Positions 9,501 to 17,084 of a stretch of DNA of 37,493 nucleotides are shown here, one piece after another. Position 1 is the stretch's first letter, and every line of letters begins with the position of its first letter. The notes beneath the pieces were generated by a model, which was not told the DNA's origin, searched no databases, and saw nothing but the letters and a program-made list of their open reading frames with translations. The stretch spans positions 12,050 to 49,542 of the forward strand of contig JAGRJR010000010.1 in assembly GCA_020442635.1 (NCBI GenBank). Direction: 5' to 3'. The DNA is from Lysobacterales bacterium. GTDB lineage: Bacteria > Pseudomonadota > Gammaproteobacteria > Xanthomonadales > Marinicellaceae. Both the position numbers and the translations under genes were made by a program.

Positions 9501-10736
9501 AACAATGGTGAAAGACTCTAATTCTTCGGCAATCACCAAACTGATGGGAGCACCAGTTGGGTAATTACTTTGACCATCTCTGGGAATGTGATATCCCACA
9601 TAAGGTCCCTGTGTGTCCGGTTGACTGTCGTGACACCAAACACCTATGGCATCTCTACCGGCAAACGAATAACCACCTGTAATCATCAAGTTCCCCAGTG
9701 GTAACATATATTGGCTGGTGTCAATTTGACCCGCCACACTGCCAGGAGGTCGGTTATCACCCACTTCATCAAATTCGTGGACAATCTCAAAGGTTTCCAA
9801 ATTAATCTTGTGGCGGCGGGCAAATATATACTGATCCTGGGTTTGTACATAAGGCACATTGGTGCCCGCATTCAAATCATCATTGCCTGACAGGTCGAAA
9901 GTTTGTATCAAACGCATATCGGTTGGGTCACTGATATCAACAATTTGCAAAATATCGCGGTCATTGCCACCAGCCAATACCAGATAATCCTGCCAAATGG
10001 CGCCAAGATAGCCACCAATCAAACCATTAAGGCGATCGACCAAGGCCGGGGCTTCAGGTGGATCATTGAATACTGGGCTGATGTCATAAACGGCCACTCC
10101 CCGCATGGTCGCATCAGAAGTAATGAACAATAAATTACCCAATAAGATTGAATTACCAGCTATACCATGGTCTCCCAGCGGTTCCCATTCAGCCAGCAAT
10201 TCTTCAGCACGATACAAACGTGCGGTGGCAGGTGTAGGTCCATATTGCAACCAATTGAATGGAACAGACCATGGATAGAATATTCGAATGGATCCACTTT
10301 CTTCAGCGGGTATTTGATCTTGCCAGTCTACCCAGTCTGGTGGTTCCGGAGCATTCATCAAATTAACGCCAACACCTACCCTTTGATAGGCCGCGCGCCA
10401 ATGGCTGGAAGCATAATCGCCAATTTTAAAATGACCATGGTTGCCTTGATTGGCCAAAGAAATCAAACCGCTGTCAGCATTCAGAAATAAGCTGCTGGGG
10501 TCGTTGGTATCACTGAATAAAAATTCGCGCACATCACCACCTCCCACATTATTGGTGTAGATATGACCATTGTGATACACAATATTGGTGATGCGTTCCA
10601 TGCCAGCCTGACGATAAAACAACTGACCAGGCGTACAGGATTGATTTGGAAAGGCAGCAGGTACTGCAGGTATCTGCGCCAAGGTGTTAAAACTGATTAA
10701 TAAAAAGAGGCTCAAAACTAAAGTTTTTTGCGTCAT
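6570..10736 (-). CDS. Secreted multidomain diheme cytochrome c peroxidase-like protein with nested carbohydrate-binding-like domain
   Basis: 1388 residues with a signal peptide (MTQKTLVLSLFLLISFNTLA). Order of parts: LVIVD-like propeller (to about residue 370), bacterial Ig-like domain (372-482), PKD domain (485-575), YVTN/YncE-like propeller (590-960), then a MauG/diheme-peroxidase-like region with heme motifs CASCH (1008-1012) and CGSCH (1138-1142) and the family element APYFHDGSASTLAEVF (to 1208). A CBM6/CBM35-like beta domain (1213-1338, starting VIQAETATLS and ending MIDEMIVS) appears to be inserted before the last cytochrome helix (HRIALTLSAVDLDDLLTYL). The protein ends in DLIFENGFD. 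GGAG precedes the ATG by 8 bases; 30 bases separate it from the aldose dehydrogenase upstream, so the two are probably co-transcribed. Likely an extracytoplasmic redox protein bound to carbohydrate; substrate unknown. Confidence 0.85.
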   Translation of the reverse strand: MTQKTLVLSLFLLISFNTLAQIPAVPAAFPNQSCTPGQLFYRQAGMERITNIVYHNGHIYTNNVGGGDVREFLFSDTNDPSSLFLNADSGLISLANQGNHGHFKIGDYASSHWRAAYQRVGVGVNLMNAPEPPDWVDWQDQIPAEESGSIRIFYPWSVPFNWLQYGPTPATARLYRAEELLAEWEPLGDHGIAGNSILLGNLLFITSDATMRGVAVYDISPVFNDPPEAPALVDRLNGLIGGYLGAIWQDYLVLAGGNDRDILQIVDISDPTDMRLIQTFDLSGNDDLNAGTNVPYVQTQDQYIFARRHKINLETFEIVHEFDEVGDNRPPGSVAGQIDTSQYMLPLGNLMITGGYSFAGRDAIGVWCHDSQPDTQGPYVGYHIPRDGQSNYPTGAPISLVIAEELESFTIVNGESLIVRPVGGQAIDVWHSFSHDGVLTITPKSYFAEDTTYEVIIPAGGIKDAAGNGIEGYSFSFSTGGAVSGTNAAPAIASFTTSASPTQPGNSITFTASATDPEGDPVEYRFVLGDGSLPTAWSSNASISHTFSENGHFNVKLQARDIKPNGTSSVVTETITQTVVQAIAMSTPQSSSMMALDDSNQILWVVNPDNGSVSLVNSVSESLLNEIKLNTLSGATTASHPTSVAIDGLGNAWITDRDNNLLLVISTAGQLVDTIDLGYGSRPQAVISSTDQLFMYVTTGSRGDNNPINGQVIQFNANNRQEVARVEVGPFPKAMALTGDGTQLFVAEFMARDNHAVVWHINTNNMSLNPSINLLRDRGLSGLDSGGSDGPGVPNYISDLTISPDHQWLWFSGIKADTFRGTFFQQQTEINLPSSHDSTVRSVVGRIDLTVSPPHEPELFGFNGAPSRLDVDNSDSPSSITFNENGDFVFITLQGNNTVAAFDDFAIRENVGQSSVWRVATGAAPQASLYDAVNQKLWIKNFMSRDLTIMDLSAFFSTGEIQFNNNTLGTTLSESLSPDVLAGKQAFYFAGNNPLGQNDMSFEGYISCASCHIDGSHDGRVWDFTQRGEGLRNTTDLRGRRGTGHGNVHWTANFDEIQDFVLDIVNHFGGSGFLAMGQTPNNSLGSPNALTAVELDQISAYVTSLGSASLPQSPFRTFAGEMSAAANNGATVFQSLGCGSCHLPGNDFTNSQLGSNPLLHNVGTLRDSSGQRLGAQLTGIDTPTLLGVWETAPYFHDGSASTLAEVFSVAGGKVIQAETATLSDGAFVPQYIEYNQDSSSHGEFVQLPGTMTLSQVDGGSGGIGALEFRIIGSDWQLVDLNINVNGVDHTLTLPPSGVRLDWQPQRLENVNFNSGMVNTVTISYTGGQEIMIDEMIVSTADELALAAPHRIALTLSAVDLDDLLTYLNSLDGEDSVIPTDLIFENGFD
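6573..6599 (-). other. C-terminal tag DLIFENGFD (copy 2)
   Basis: The final nine residues of the 1388-residue diheme protein, lying directly before its stop codon. They follow a short linker after the last cytochrome helix, so the tag is outside any folded domain. Confidence 0.75.
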
Positions 10737-10766
10737 AAAATATCTCCGATAAATTAAATGGGGGGG

Positions 10767-11960
10767 TTAAGGGCTTTCAAAACCTGAAAAGAAAATCAGG
10801 TCGTCAGGTGCTTCTGTTGGTCCAGTTATTTTCAACAGTCCGGTCCAAGCCACTGCATAAAGCTCACCTTGTTCATCTTCCCCCATTCCAGTCACGGCAA
10901 AACCACCAACCAGGGTGCCCATGTCATGAACCTCCCAGCCTGGCCCCAGGGGTCTTGCTGCAAAATAAGTACCGTCACACCAATCGGTAAATAAGTACCA
11001 GCCATACAAGCCTGGATAATCGATACCACGATATCGATAACCACCCACAGCCGTACAGTAATTACTGCCTGGTTGATCATGTTCTAACATGGCAATCGGT
11101 GGCTCATTTGGGCCATTGCTGTTACACCCTGAAACACCAGAATAGTCCAGACCTTCAAAACAAGGCCAACCAAAGTTCTCACCACCACTGCTGCTGGCAG
11201 GTACATAATTAAATTCTTCCCAGGTATCTTCACCCACATCTCCGATGTATAAGTCGCCGTTCAATCTGTCCAATGAAAAACGCCAGGGATTTCGCAAACC
11301 ACTGACCCAAACCTCATCAGCACCAGCAACGCCAACATACGGGTTGTCCAAAGGTATGGCATAGTTTTTTAATGGGTCGGCAGGAAAGTCATCAACATCA
11401 ACATCAATGCGCAGTATTTTCCCCAATAAACTGCTAGCATCCTGAGAGGCCATGGGGTCACCGCTGCCATCACCTGAACTGATGTAGAGATAACCATCCA
11501 ATGGGCCAAAATGAACGTCACCACCATTGTGCGCGGCAAAGGGCTGATCAAAAGTCAAAATGATTAAACCAGAATTTGGATCAGCTACATTGGCATCACC
11601 GGCAGAAACGGTATAGCGTTCGACCACGGTGTCACCATTGGTATCGGTGTAATTAACATAAAAAAAGCCGTTGTTGGCGTAATCAGGATGAAATGCCAAT
11701 CCCAGCAAGCCCTGTTCCCCACCGCTGGAAATGATGGAGCTGATGTCCAGGAAAGCCGTTGGCAGATGGGTACCATTTTCAACCACCTTGATTTGACCTC
11801 CTTGTTGAGTGACAAACAAACGGTTACTGCCGTCACCTGCATGGGTCACGCTGACTGGACTGGTAAAGCCTCCAGCCACATCCTCAGTATCTAAAAATGC
11901 CGGTTGTGACCAAGCAATGATGGCATGAAACACCATCAGCATCATTGTGTATTTTTTCAT
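10767..11960 (-). CDS. Secreted PQQ-type aldose sugar dehydrogenase (soluble GDH/HHIP-like propeller)
   Basis: Oxidises the anomeric carbon of aldoses to lactones in the soluble glucose dehydrogenase/YliI (Asd) family, with PQQ as cofactor and calcium as ligand, in the periplasm or outside. The start is moved to ATG 11960 because AGAGG lies 6 bases before it and a signal peptide follows (MKKYTMMLMVFHAIIAWS); an in-frame TTG at 12011 would bury it. The 397 residues include GLLGLAFHPDYANNG, the HNGG motif with the likely catalytic His at 144, YLYISSGDGSGDP, KILRIDVD, GLRNPWRFSLD and YIGDVGEDTWEE, all typical of the six-bladed propeller. It ends DLIFFSGFE plus Ser-Pro. It is upstream of the diheme protein in one likely operon. 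No PQQ biosynthesis genes are in view, so cofactor supply is unknown; some members act without PQQ. Confidence 0.9.
   Translation of the reverse strand: MKKYTMMLMVFHAIIAWSQPAFLDTEDVAGGFTSPVSVTHAGDGSNRLFVTQQGGQIKVVENGTHLPTAFLDISSIISSGGEQGLLGLAFHPDYANNGFFYVNYTDTNGDTVVERYTVSAGDANVADPNSGLIILTFDQPFAAHNGGDVHFGPLDGYLYISSGDGSGDPMASQDASSLLGKILRIDVDVDDFPADPLKNYAIPLDNPYVGVAGADEVWVSGLRNPWRFSLDRLNGDLYIGDVGEDTWEEFNYVPASSSGGENFGWPCFEGLDYSGVSGCNSNGPNEPPIAMLEHDQPGSNYCTAVGGYRYRGIDYPGLYGWYLFTDWCDGTYFAARPLGPGWEVHDMGTLVGGFAVTGMGEDEQGELYAVAWTGLLKITGPTEAPDDLIFFSGFESP
10776..10802 (-). other. C-terminal tag DLIFFSGFE (copy 3)
   Basis: This copy fits the shared pattern D-L-I-[FY]-x-[NS]-G-F-[DNE] and is followed only by Ser-Pro. 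It is not part of the dehydrogenase propeller and comes after an APD linker. Confidence 0.65.
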
Positions 11961-12002
11961 TACTCGCCTCTTGTTTGTGATGTGCTCACATGCTTTGTGT
12001 GA

Positions 12003-12088
12003 AACTGACAATCTGACAGTCTAAAATGAAGCGTATAAAACCGTCTACAAGCAATCGTTTGAACGGTAGAGATTTTTGATTAAACGGT
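12003..12088 (-). promoter_or_regulatory. Control region of the aldose dehydrogenase operon with two sets of direct repeats
   Basis: On the minus strand, ACCGTTTAA (12088-12080) and ACCGTTCAA (12067-12059) are direct repeats with starts 21 bases apart, two turns of the helix, as expected of activator sites. Downstream, TGTCAGAT and TGTCAGTT stand in tandem (12018-12003). TTGTCAGTT also occurs exactly in front of the XRE regulator gene (13067-13075). Only weak -10/-35 elements are seen between the two sets (TATACG at 12037-12032). Confidence 0.4.
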
Positions 12089-12119
12089 TTAAGTCAAAAC
12101 AAGGGTGCAAATCTGATAG

Positions 12120-12533
12120 TTATCCTTCATCATCTTCATGTAACCACATTTTGATGGCTTGTTTTGATTCGGTTTCATTGATTTGTCCGGTTTTAAATTG
12201 GTGTTGAACCAGCAACTGTCCCAATATTTTTAAGGTAAACAAGGCTTGATGACGATTAGGTTCCTGGCTTGCTATTTCTATACAATATACGATGGCTGTA
12301 GTTGGTTTGGTTTTGTAATCTTCTGTATATGGATTGGCAATTGACCAGGAACGAAACCTGAAATTGGCAACACTGGCAAAATGATGCATCACTAAAAGTG
12401 TATAAGGCGAGTGAATTTTACACGAAATCCTAAACAGCTCCGGACCACATTGACTGTGCGAAACCTCTAATCCTTCAAGGGTTTGTAGCAGATCTAGTAA
12501 GGATGACAGATAGTGTTGGTAATTTTTTCTCAC
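12120..12533 (-). CDS. Hypothetical protein coupled to the XRE regulator
   Basis: 137 residues, no signal peptide and no membrane segment, so probably cytoplasmic. It starts with GTG five bases after the stop codon of the XRE gene and lacks a properly spaced ribosome binding site, which points to translational coupling. The N-terminal part (YLSSLLDLLQTLEGLEV) is helical, followed by mixed strands (FRISCKIHSPYTLLVMHHF, FRFRSWSI) and a helical C-terminus ending in an acidic HEDDEG tail. I do not recognise the family. Its close link with the regulator suggests a partner or modulator of it. The gene could be misread at its start because of the GTG, but the frame is long and the coupling is neat. 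Confidence 0.7.
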   Translation of the reverse strand: MRKNYQHYLSSLLDLLQTLEGLEVSHSQCGPELFRISCKIHSPYTLLVMHHFASVANFRFRSWSIANPYTEDYKTKPTTAIVYCIEIASQEPNRHQALFTLKILGQLLVQHQFKTGQINETESKQAIKMWLHEDDEG

Positions 12534-12538
12534 CTTGT

Positions 12539-13030
12539 TTATTTGTTTGATCGCTGCTTATCCCTGACAAAGTTGTTCAGTTCACTCAATTGGTGGAATG
12601 ATTGAATCTCTTGCCGGTTAAAAGTGATCCAAATGATGGCTGAAATCAGGCCCAAAATTAACCAGATAGCCAACAAGGATTTTAACCAAAGTGCGCTCAC
12701 TGTCCCTACAAATAACCAGACCAAAGCCAGAGCAACCAGTTGGCTGATGAAAATAACCATCAGAGCAATGACCCAACCTTTTTTTAAAATTTGTGTTCGA
12801 GATAATGTTGACTCTCTCTGGGCAGGCTGCCAATCCAGTGGTTTCAGGTTGAAAATCGCACACAGGGCATTGACGGTTTCTATCGATACTGAACCATTCA
12901 ATTCGGCTCTTTGTATGGTTCTTAAACTGATGCCACTGACATCTGCCAGGTGCTGCTGAGTCCAACCTTTCATCTTACGCAGTTTTTTTAACTTGTCAGT
13001 GTCAATGTTCATTTCTCTATTATTCATCAT
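12539..13030 (-). CDS. XRE-family regulator with two C-terminal membrane helices
   Basis: 163 residues. The N-terminal helix-turn-helix is plain: LKKLRKMKGWTQQHLADVSGISLRTIQRAE, followed by NGSVSIETVNALCAIFNLKPLDW (residues about 13-67). Two membrane helices follow (GWVIALMVIFISQLVALALVW and LKSLLAIWLILGLISAIIWI), so the DNA-binding domain is tethered to the inner membrane. Two ATG codons (13030 and 13027) compete; AAGGA lies 4 bases from the first and 7 from the second. The upstream region carries tandem TTGTCA-type repeats, and a TTGTCAGTT element recurs before the aldose dehydrogenase, so self-regulation and control of that operon are plausible. Diverges from upp. Confidence 0.85.
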   Translation of the reverse strand: MMNNREMNIDTDKLKKLRKMKGWTQQHLADVSGISLRTIQRAELNGSVSIETVNALCAIFNLKPLDWQPAQRESTLSRTQILKKGWVIALMVIFISQLVALALVWLFVGTVSALWLKSLLAIWLILGLISAIIWITFNRQEIQSFHQLSELNNFVRDKQRSNK

Positions 13031-13066
13031 ATTTTCCTTGGTTTAAAGTCTTTATTAAATCATTAA

Positions 13067-13149
13067 TTGTCAGTTGTCATAACGTCATCTTTGTGACAGT
13101 CCTGCGTCAGTCACTTAACAAACCGCTTCCAGCAAACTTCTGATAAAAT
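13067..13149. promoter_or_regulatory. Divergent XRE regulator/upp promoter region with GTCA repeats
   Basis: TTGTCAG (13067-13073) and TTGTCAT (13074-13080) are tandem heptamers, followed by CGTCAT (13083-13088), an inverted GTGAC (13093-13097 region) and two further GTCA at 13106-13113. Minus strand: ATGACA, 17 bases, TAATAA can serve as promoter of the regulator and overlaps the repeats. Plus strand: an extended -10 (TGATAAAAT, 13141-13149) precedes upp without a good -35. The overlap of repeats and promoter suits an autoregulatory operator. Confidence 0.4.
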
Positions 13150-13175
13150 CATCATTTTCATGTAGAAACATCATT

Positions 13176-13802
13176 ATGGCAGTTCACGAAATCAAACACC
13201 CCCTGGTTAAACACAAAATTGGCTTGTTGCGGCAAAAAGACATCAAGGTCAATCACTTTCGCACCATTGTCTCAGAAATCGGTGTGTTGTTGACCTATGA
13301 AGCCACCCGTAACCTGGTAACACAAACACAAACCATCGATACCTGGGCAGGGCAAACTGATGTGCAAAAAATCAACAGCCAAAACATCTCAGTAGTGCCA
13401 ATACTGCGAGCCGGGCTTGGTATGTTGGATGGGGTGTTAGAAATGATACCTGGTGCAGGTGTTTCTGTGGTTGGTTTTGCCCGCAATGAAAAAACCCTGG
13501 AAGCAGAAGCTTACTATGAAAAATTGGTCAAAGACATCCAAAACAAAGAAGTTCTGGTGGTTGATCCGATGTTGGCCACGGGTGGTACTCTGGATGCCAC
13601 TTTGAATTTGTTGAAAGCAGTAGGCTGTAAAAAAATCCAAGGCATTTTCCTGGTAGCCGCACCTGAAGGATTGGCTAGAATCGAAAACAAACATCCAGAT
13701 GTGAACATCTATGTGGCTGCCATTGACGATCACTTGAATGATCAAGGTTATATTCTGCCAGGATTGGGTGATGCCGGCGATAAAATTTTTGGGACCATTT
13801 GA
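13176..13802 (+). CDS. upp: Uracil phosphoribosyltransferase
   Basis: Converts uracil and PRPP to UMP in pyrimidine salvage; cytoplasmic. The 208 residues match the family length. Visible are the N-terminal HPLVKHKIGLLR, VPILRAGLGMLDG, the PRPP-binding loop VLVVDPMLATGGTLDATL (about 126-143) and the C-terminal uracil-binding segment YILPGLGDAGDKIFGT. ATG start. The kinase gene begins 15 bases after its stop codon with no terminator between, so upp is probably the first gene of a run reaching to 18134, though the partnership with a signalling kinase is unusual. Confidence 0.96.
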   Translation: MAVHEIKHPLVKHKIGLLRQKDIKVNHFRTIVSEIGVLLTYEATRNLVTQTQTIDTWAGQTDVQKINSQNISVVPILRAGLGMLDGVLEMIPGAGVSVVGFARNEKTLEAEAYYEKLVKDIQNKEVLVVDPMLATGGTLDATLNLLKAVGCKKIQGIFLVAAPEGLARIENKHPDVNIYVAAIDDHLNDQGYILPGLGDAGDKIFGTI

Positions 13803-13817
13803 ACTCAAGAAATCACT

Positions 13818-16340
13818 ATGAACAACAAGCAACAAATTGATGAACTGTTAAAAAAAGTACTGATAATGGAAACACAGGAAGCTTTTGACTACCTTGAATC
13901 AGTTAAAGCAGACGATGAAGTAATTAATCAGGTGGCCTTGTTGCTTAAGCCCTCAAAAACCCGAACTGTTTTCCTGCAAGAGCGTGGATTGATGGATGCT
14001 ATAATACGACCCAAACAGCGAGTGGATTTATCGGGTACCACCATTAAGAACTTCAAATTACTCAAACCTTTGGGTGAAGGTGGTATGGGAGCTGTGTACC
14101 TTGGCGAAGACACCACTTTACAACGCCAGGTTGCGATTAAAGCATTACATAATTCACATCAAATCAGCCCAAAAATACAAGATCGATTCCGTCGAGAGGC
14201 CTTGATTTTGTCTCAACTAGATCATCCCAACATCTGTCGAATATACAATCTGATAGAAACGGAACAATCAGATTACCTGGTTTTGGAACTGATTAAAGGG
14301 AAAACCTTAAAACAAACCCATCTACAGCAATTATCCAGAGCTCGAAAATTTGATATTGCGCTGGCTTTATTGGAGGCACTGAAAACCGCTCACAGTAAAA
14401 ACATCATTCACCGGGATTTAAAACCTGAAAATATTATGATTAATGACAAAGGTGAGGTTAAGGTTTTGGACTTTGGCATTTCCAGACTGGGTGAGTCAGC
14501 ACGTACTGATCAAACAGCCGGTGAACATCACCCGGAAAAAACCAGCCAGACAGTTCAAGGCACTGTGATGGGCACTCTAACCTACATGTCGCCTGAACAA
14601 GCCGCAGGTGAAGATCTGACCACAGCATCAGACATCTATACCATGGGTTTAGTATTTCAGGAAATTTTTTCGAAAACAGCTGTTTATGCTGACCATCTAA
14701 CAGCCGAACAATTGCTAAAACTTTCCACGGCAGCGAATACACAGGTACCCACCGATTTGTCACAAGATTTAACCCAGTTGATTCAGCGGATGAAGTCAAA
14801 AGTTCCTGCTGAGCGACCAACCGCAATTGATGCCATCGAGCTATTGGAAAAAATCCGTAACAAACCTGCCAGACGACTTAAATATGGTTTGGTTGCGGTG
14901 TTGCTATTGATAGCAAGCCTGAGTGTTTATAAACACATCAATGATTTGAACCGTGAAAGGCAACTGGCACAAATTGCCCGAGAGCAAGCTGAACAGGTTA
15001 CTGAGTTTTTAACTTCAATATTCAAGGTTTCTAATCCCTATTTACAACAAGCAGAAGACATTACAGCAATTAACCTGCTTGAGCAGGGTGCTCAAAGGAT
15101 CGACACAGAGCTCAAAGAACAACCCCAATTACAAGCTTTTTTAAAGGCCACCATTGGCGATGTTTATCACGTCATGGGCTTGCTGGATCAAGCCGAATCC
15201 CTGCTAAAAAAAGCGTATAACAGCATTCAAACCGTACCCGATGTAAATCAACAAATCCATGCTTCCATTGCCAGCATGTATGGCACCTTACGAATGGATC
15301 AAGGGGCGTATGAAGAAGCTGAAGCCTTATTTCAGGAAGCCATAGCGGTAATTGGCAATAAGGCTGCAGCAGAAACATTGGCTAATAAAAACAATCTGGC
15401 ATTGATATATAATCGCTTGAACCAGTTTGAAAAAACAATCAAAACCACAGATGAAATCATCACAATCTATAAACAACATCCCGAATACGACCTCAATATA
15501 CTGCTCAATGCCCTAAATACATCAGGCATGGCCAAACAAGTCAGTGGTAATTTGACGGGTGCTGAAAACAGTTTTCAAAAAGCTTTGGATATCATCAAAG
15601 CCAATCCAACCGCTGAAATTGATTTTTCCAACGAAAGTAATTTAATGGGTAATCTGGCTGGTGTTTATTCTGCCACTGGCCGATCAGTTGAATCATTAGA
15701 ACTCAGAAAAAAAGTAGTGGAAGTCAGTGAACAACTGTTACCTGAAAATCATCCTGATTTGATTGGGGCCTATGATAACCTGGCTGTTGACTATTATTTC
15801 CTCGATGATTTGGAACAAGCCAAATTTTGGAATAAAAAATCCCTGGAAGTTTTTGAAAACTTAGCCAGTGAAAATCAGCATCAAGATGATAATTTTAATT
15901 ATTCATATAGCATGACCCTTGCCAATTACGGAGTCTTGTTAACTCGCAGTAATGATTATCAACAAGCCGAATTCGTTTTTTCACAGGTCATTGAAAACAT
16001 GTCAGGCATTTTAGGAGCAGAACATAAAACGGTGGCCGATTATGTGCAGGAGCTGGCCAATGTCAAATTGAACCTGGGGCTGGATGATGAGGCCTTTATA
16101 CTGGCTGAACAAGCCATAGAAGTTTTTGCCAACGATGGCATTCCATTTAGCAGCAGAGAATTGAAAGCCTGGATAATCAAAGCCACCGTTTTGAATCGAC
16201 GCGGACTATATGATGAGGTTAATGCCATTGAAGTTAAAATGAAAGCCGAATTAGCAGCCATGGAACCTGTGAGCGAGAAACTACTCAATTTTGCCAACGA
16301 AAAATTCAATGCGTTAAAACAATCAAGGAAACCTGAATAA
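13818..16340 (+). CDS. Membrane Ser/Thr protein kinase with TPR repeats
   Basis: 840 residues. An N-terminal helical segment of about 75 residues precedes a Hanks-type kinase domain (about 79-345): glycine loop GEGGMGAVYLGED, ATP lysine K108 in VAIKAL, catalytic loop HRDLKPEN (D200), DFG (218-220) and the activation/APE-like element GTLTYMSPEQAAG. The kinase looks catalytically intact. A single membrane helix (about 356-372, YGLVAVLLLIASLSVYKHI) is followed by an extracytoplasmic part filled with TPR-type helical repeats to about residue 830. This PknB-like architecture with a TPR sensor is common in Xanthomonadales and relatives; it phosphorylates unknown proteins. It is followed at 10 bases by the SGNH hydrolase gene. 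Confidence 0.9.
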   Translation: MNNKQQIDELLKKVLIMETQEAFDYLESVKADDEVINQVALLLKPSKTRTVFLQERGLMDAIIRPKQRVDLSGTTIKNFKLLKPLGEGGMGAVYLGEDTTLQRQVAIKALHNSHQISPKIQDRFRREALILSQLDHPNICRIYNLIETEQSDYLVLELIKGKTLKQTHLQQLSRARKFDIALALLEALKTAHSKNIIHRDLKPENIMINDKGEVKVLDFGISRLGESARTDQTAGEHHPEKTSQTVQGTVMGTLTYMSPEQAAGEDLTTASDIYTMGLVFQEIFSKTAVYADHLTAEQLLKLSTAANTQVPTDLSQDLTQLIQRMKSKVPAERPTAIDAIELLEKIRNKPARRLKYGLVAVLLLIASLSVYKHINDLNRERQLAQIAREQAEQVTEFLTSIFKVSNPYLQQAEDITAINLLEQGAQRIDTELKEQPQLQAFLKATIGDVYHVMGLLDQAESLLKKAYNSIQTVPDVNQQIHASIASMYGTLRMDQGAYEEAEALFQEAIAVIGNKAAAETLANKNNLALIYNRLNQFEKTIKTTDEIITIYKQHPEYDLNILLNALNTSGMAKQVSGNLTGAENSFQKALDIIKANPTAEIDFSNESNLMGNLAGVYSATGRSVESLELRKKVVEVSEQLLPENHPDLIGAYDNLAVDYYFLDDLEQAKFWNKKSLEVFENLASENQHQDDNFNYSYSMTLANYGVLLTRSNDYQQAEFVFSQVIENMSGILGAEHKTVADYVQELANVKLNLGLDDEAFILAEQAIEVFANDGIPFSSRELKAWIIKATVLNRRGLYDEVNAIEVKMKAELAAMEPVSEKLLNFANEKFNALKQSRKPE

Positions 16341-16350
16341 ACAAACACCC

Positions 16351-17082
16351 ATGATGTTTTTTAAAATAATGTTCGGCCCGTTGTTGTTATTACAAGGCAA
16401 ATGGGTGAGATATAGAACACCTGTATTACCCGAGCCCCAACTAGAATCAAATGGGGTTTGTGGAAGAGGTAAACCATTGAGTTTGCTTCTTTTGGGCGAC
16501 TCGTCTGCAGCTGGGGTGGGTGCTGAATCTGCCCAACAATCTTTGTTGGGACAACTACAGATTTTATTATCGGACTCTTATGAAGTCAGCTACAACCTGT
16601 TGGCCAAAACTGGTCACACCACTGTTCAAATGCTGCAGGAATTAGAAGATGAACACCCCCATAAAACTGACGTGGTTATCACCGCATTGGGTGTCAACGA
16701 TGTCACCTCGCAAGTCCCTTTAAAACAGTGGATTAAACAACAGAAAAACCTGATTGCCACGATCCGGACATTATACCAGCCTAAAAAAATCATCCTCTCT
16801 GGACTGCCACCCATGCGTGACTTTCCTGCATTACCTTGGCCTTTGGATGTTTTTCTTGGACACAGCGCTGATCAATTTGATGCTGCATTGCAACAGATTT
16901 GCAAGCCTTTATCAGGCGTTGTTTTTCAATCGTTAAAAAATTTTCCCAGCAAAATCCCTGCCGCCAGAGACGGATTTCATCCAAGCCCTGCGGTCTATCA
17001 ATTATGGGCACAAAAACTTGCTTTTGAAATCCTAACAACCGATAAGCAATGTTATACTTCTGAGCAAAATCATAGTGCCTGA
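16351..17082 (+). CDS. SGNH/GDSL-type hydrolase
   Basis: 243 residues. The SGNH blocks are present: LLLLGDSSAAGVG with nucleophile S51, the block III motif ALGVND (114-117) and block V DGFHPS (D207, H210). Members of this family cleave esters of lipids or acetyl groups on polysaccharides. The N-terminus (MMFFKIMFGPLLLLQGKWV) is hydrophobic and could be a membrane anchor or an uncleaved signal; a classical cleavage site is not obvious. Two ATG codons in a row (16351, 16354) and no clear ribosome binding site leave the start uncertain by one residue. Only two bases separate it from the 2OG oxygenase gene, so the two are probably translated together. Confidence 0.85.
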   Translation: MMFFKIMFGPLLLLQGKWVRYRTPVLPEPQLESNGVCGRGKPLSLLLLGDSSAAGVGAESAQQSLLGQLQILLSDSYEVSYNLLAKTGHTTVQMLQELEDEHPHKTDVVITALGVNDVTSQVPLKQWIKQQKNLIATIRTLYQPKKIILSGLPPMRDFPALPWPLDVFLGHSADQFDAALQQICKPLSGVVFQSLKNFPSKIPAARDGFHPSPAVYQLWAQKLAFEILTTDKQCYTSEQNHSA

Positions 17083-17084
17083 AT

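Noticed and set aside
10760..10766. Run of seven G between the two redox genes as phase-variation site
   Set aside because: It lies outside both coding regions, overlaps neither promoter nor ribosome binding site, and is too short to argue for switching.
12624..12959. Open plus-strand frame opposite the XRE regulator gene
   Set aside because: It is a mirror of the regulator's coding frame, has no ribosome binding site and gives no recognisable protein.
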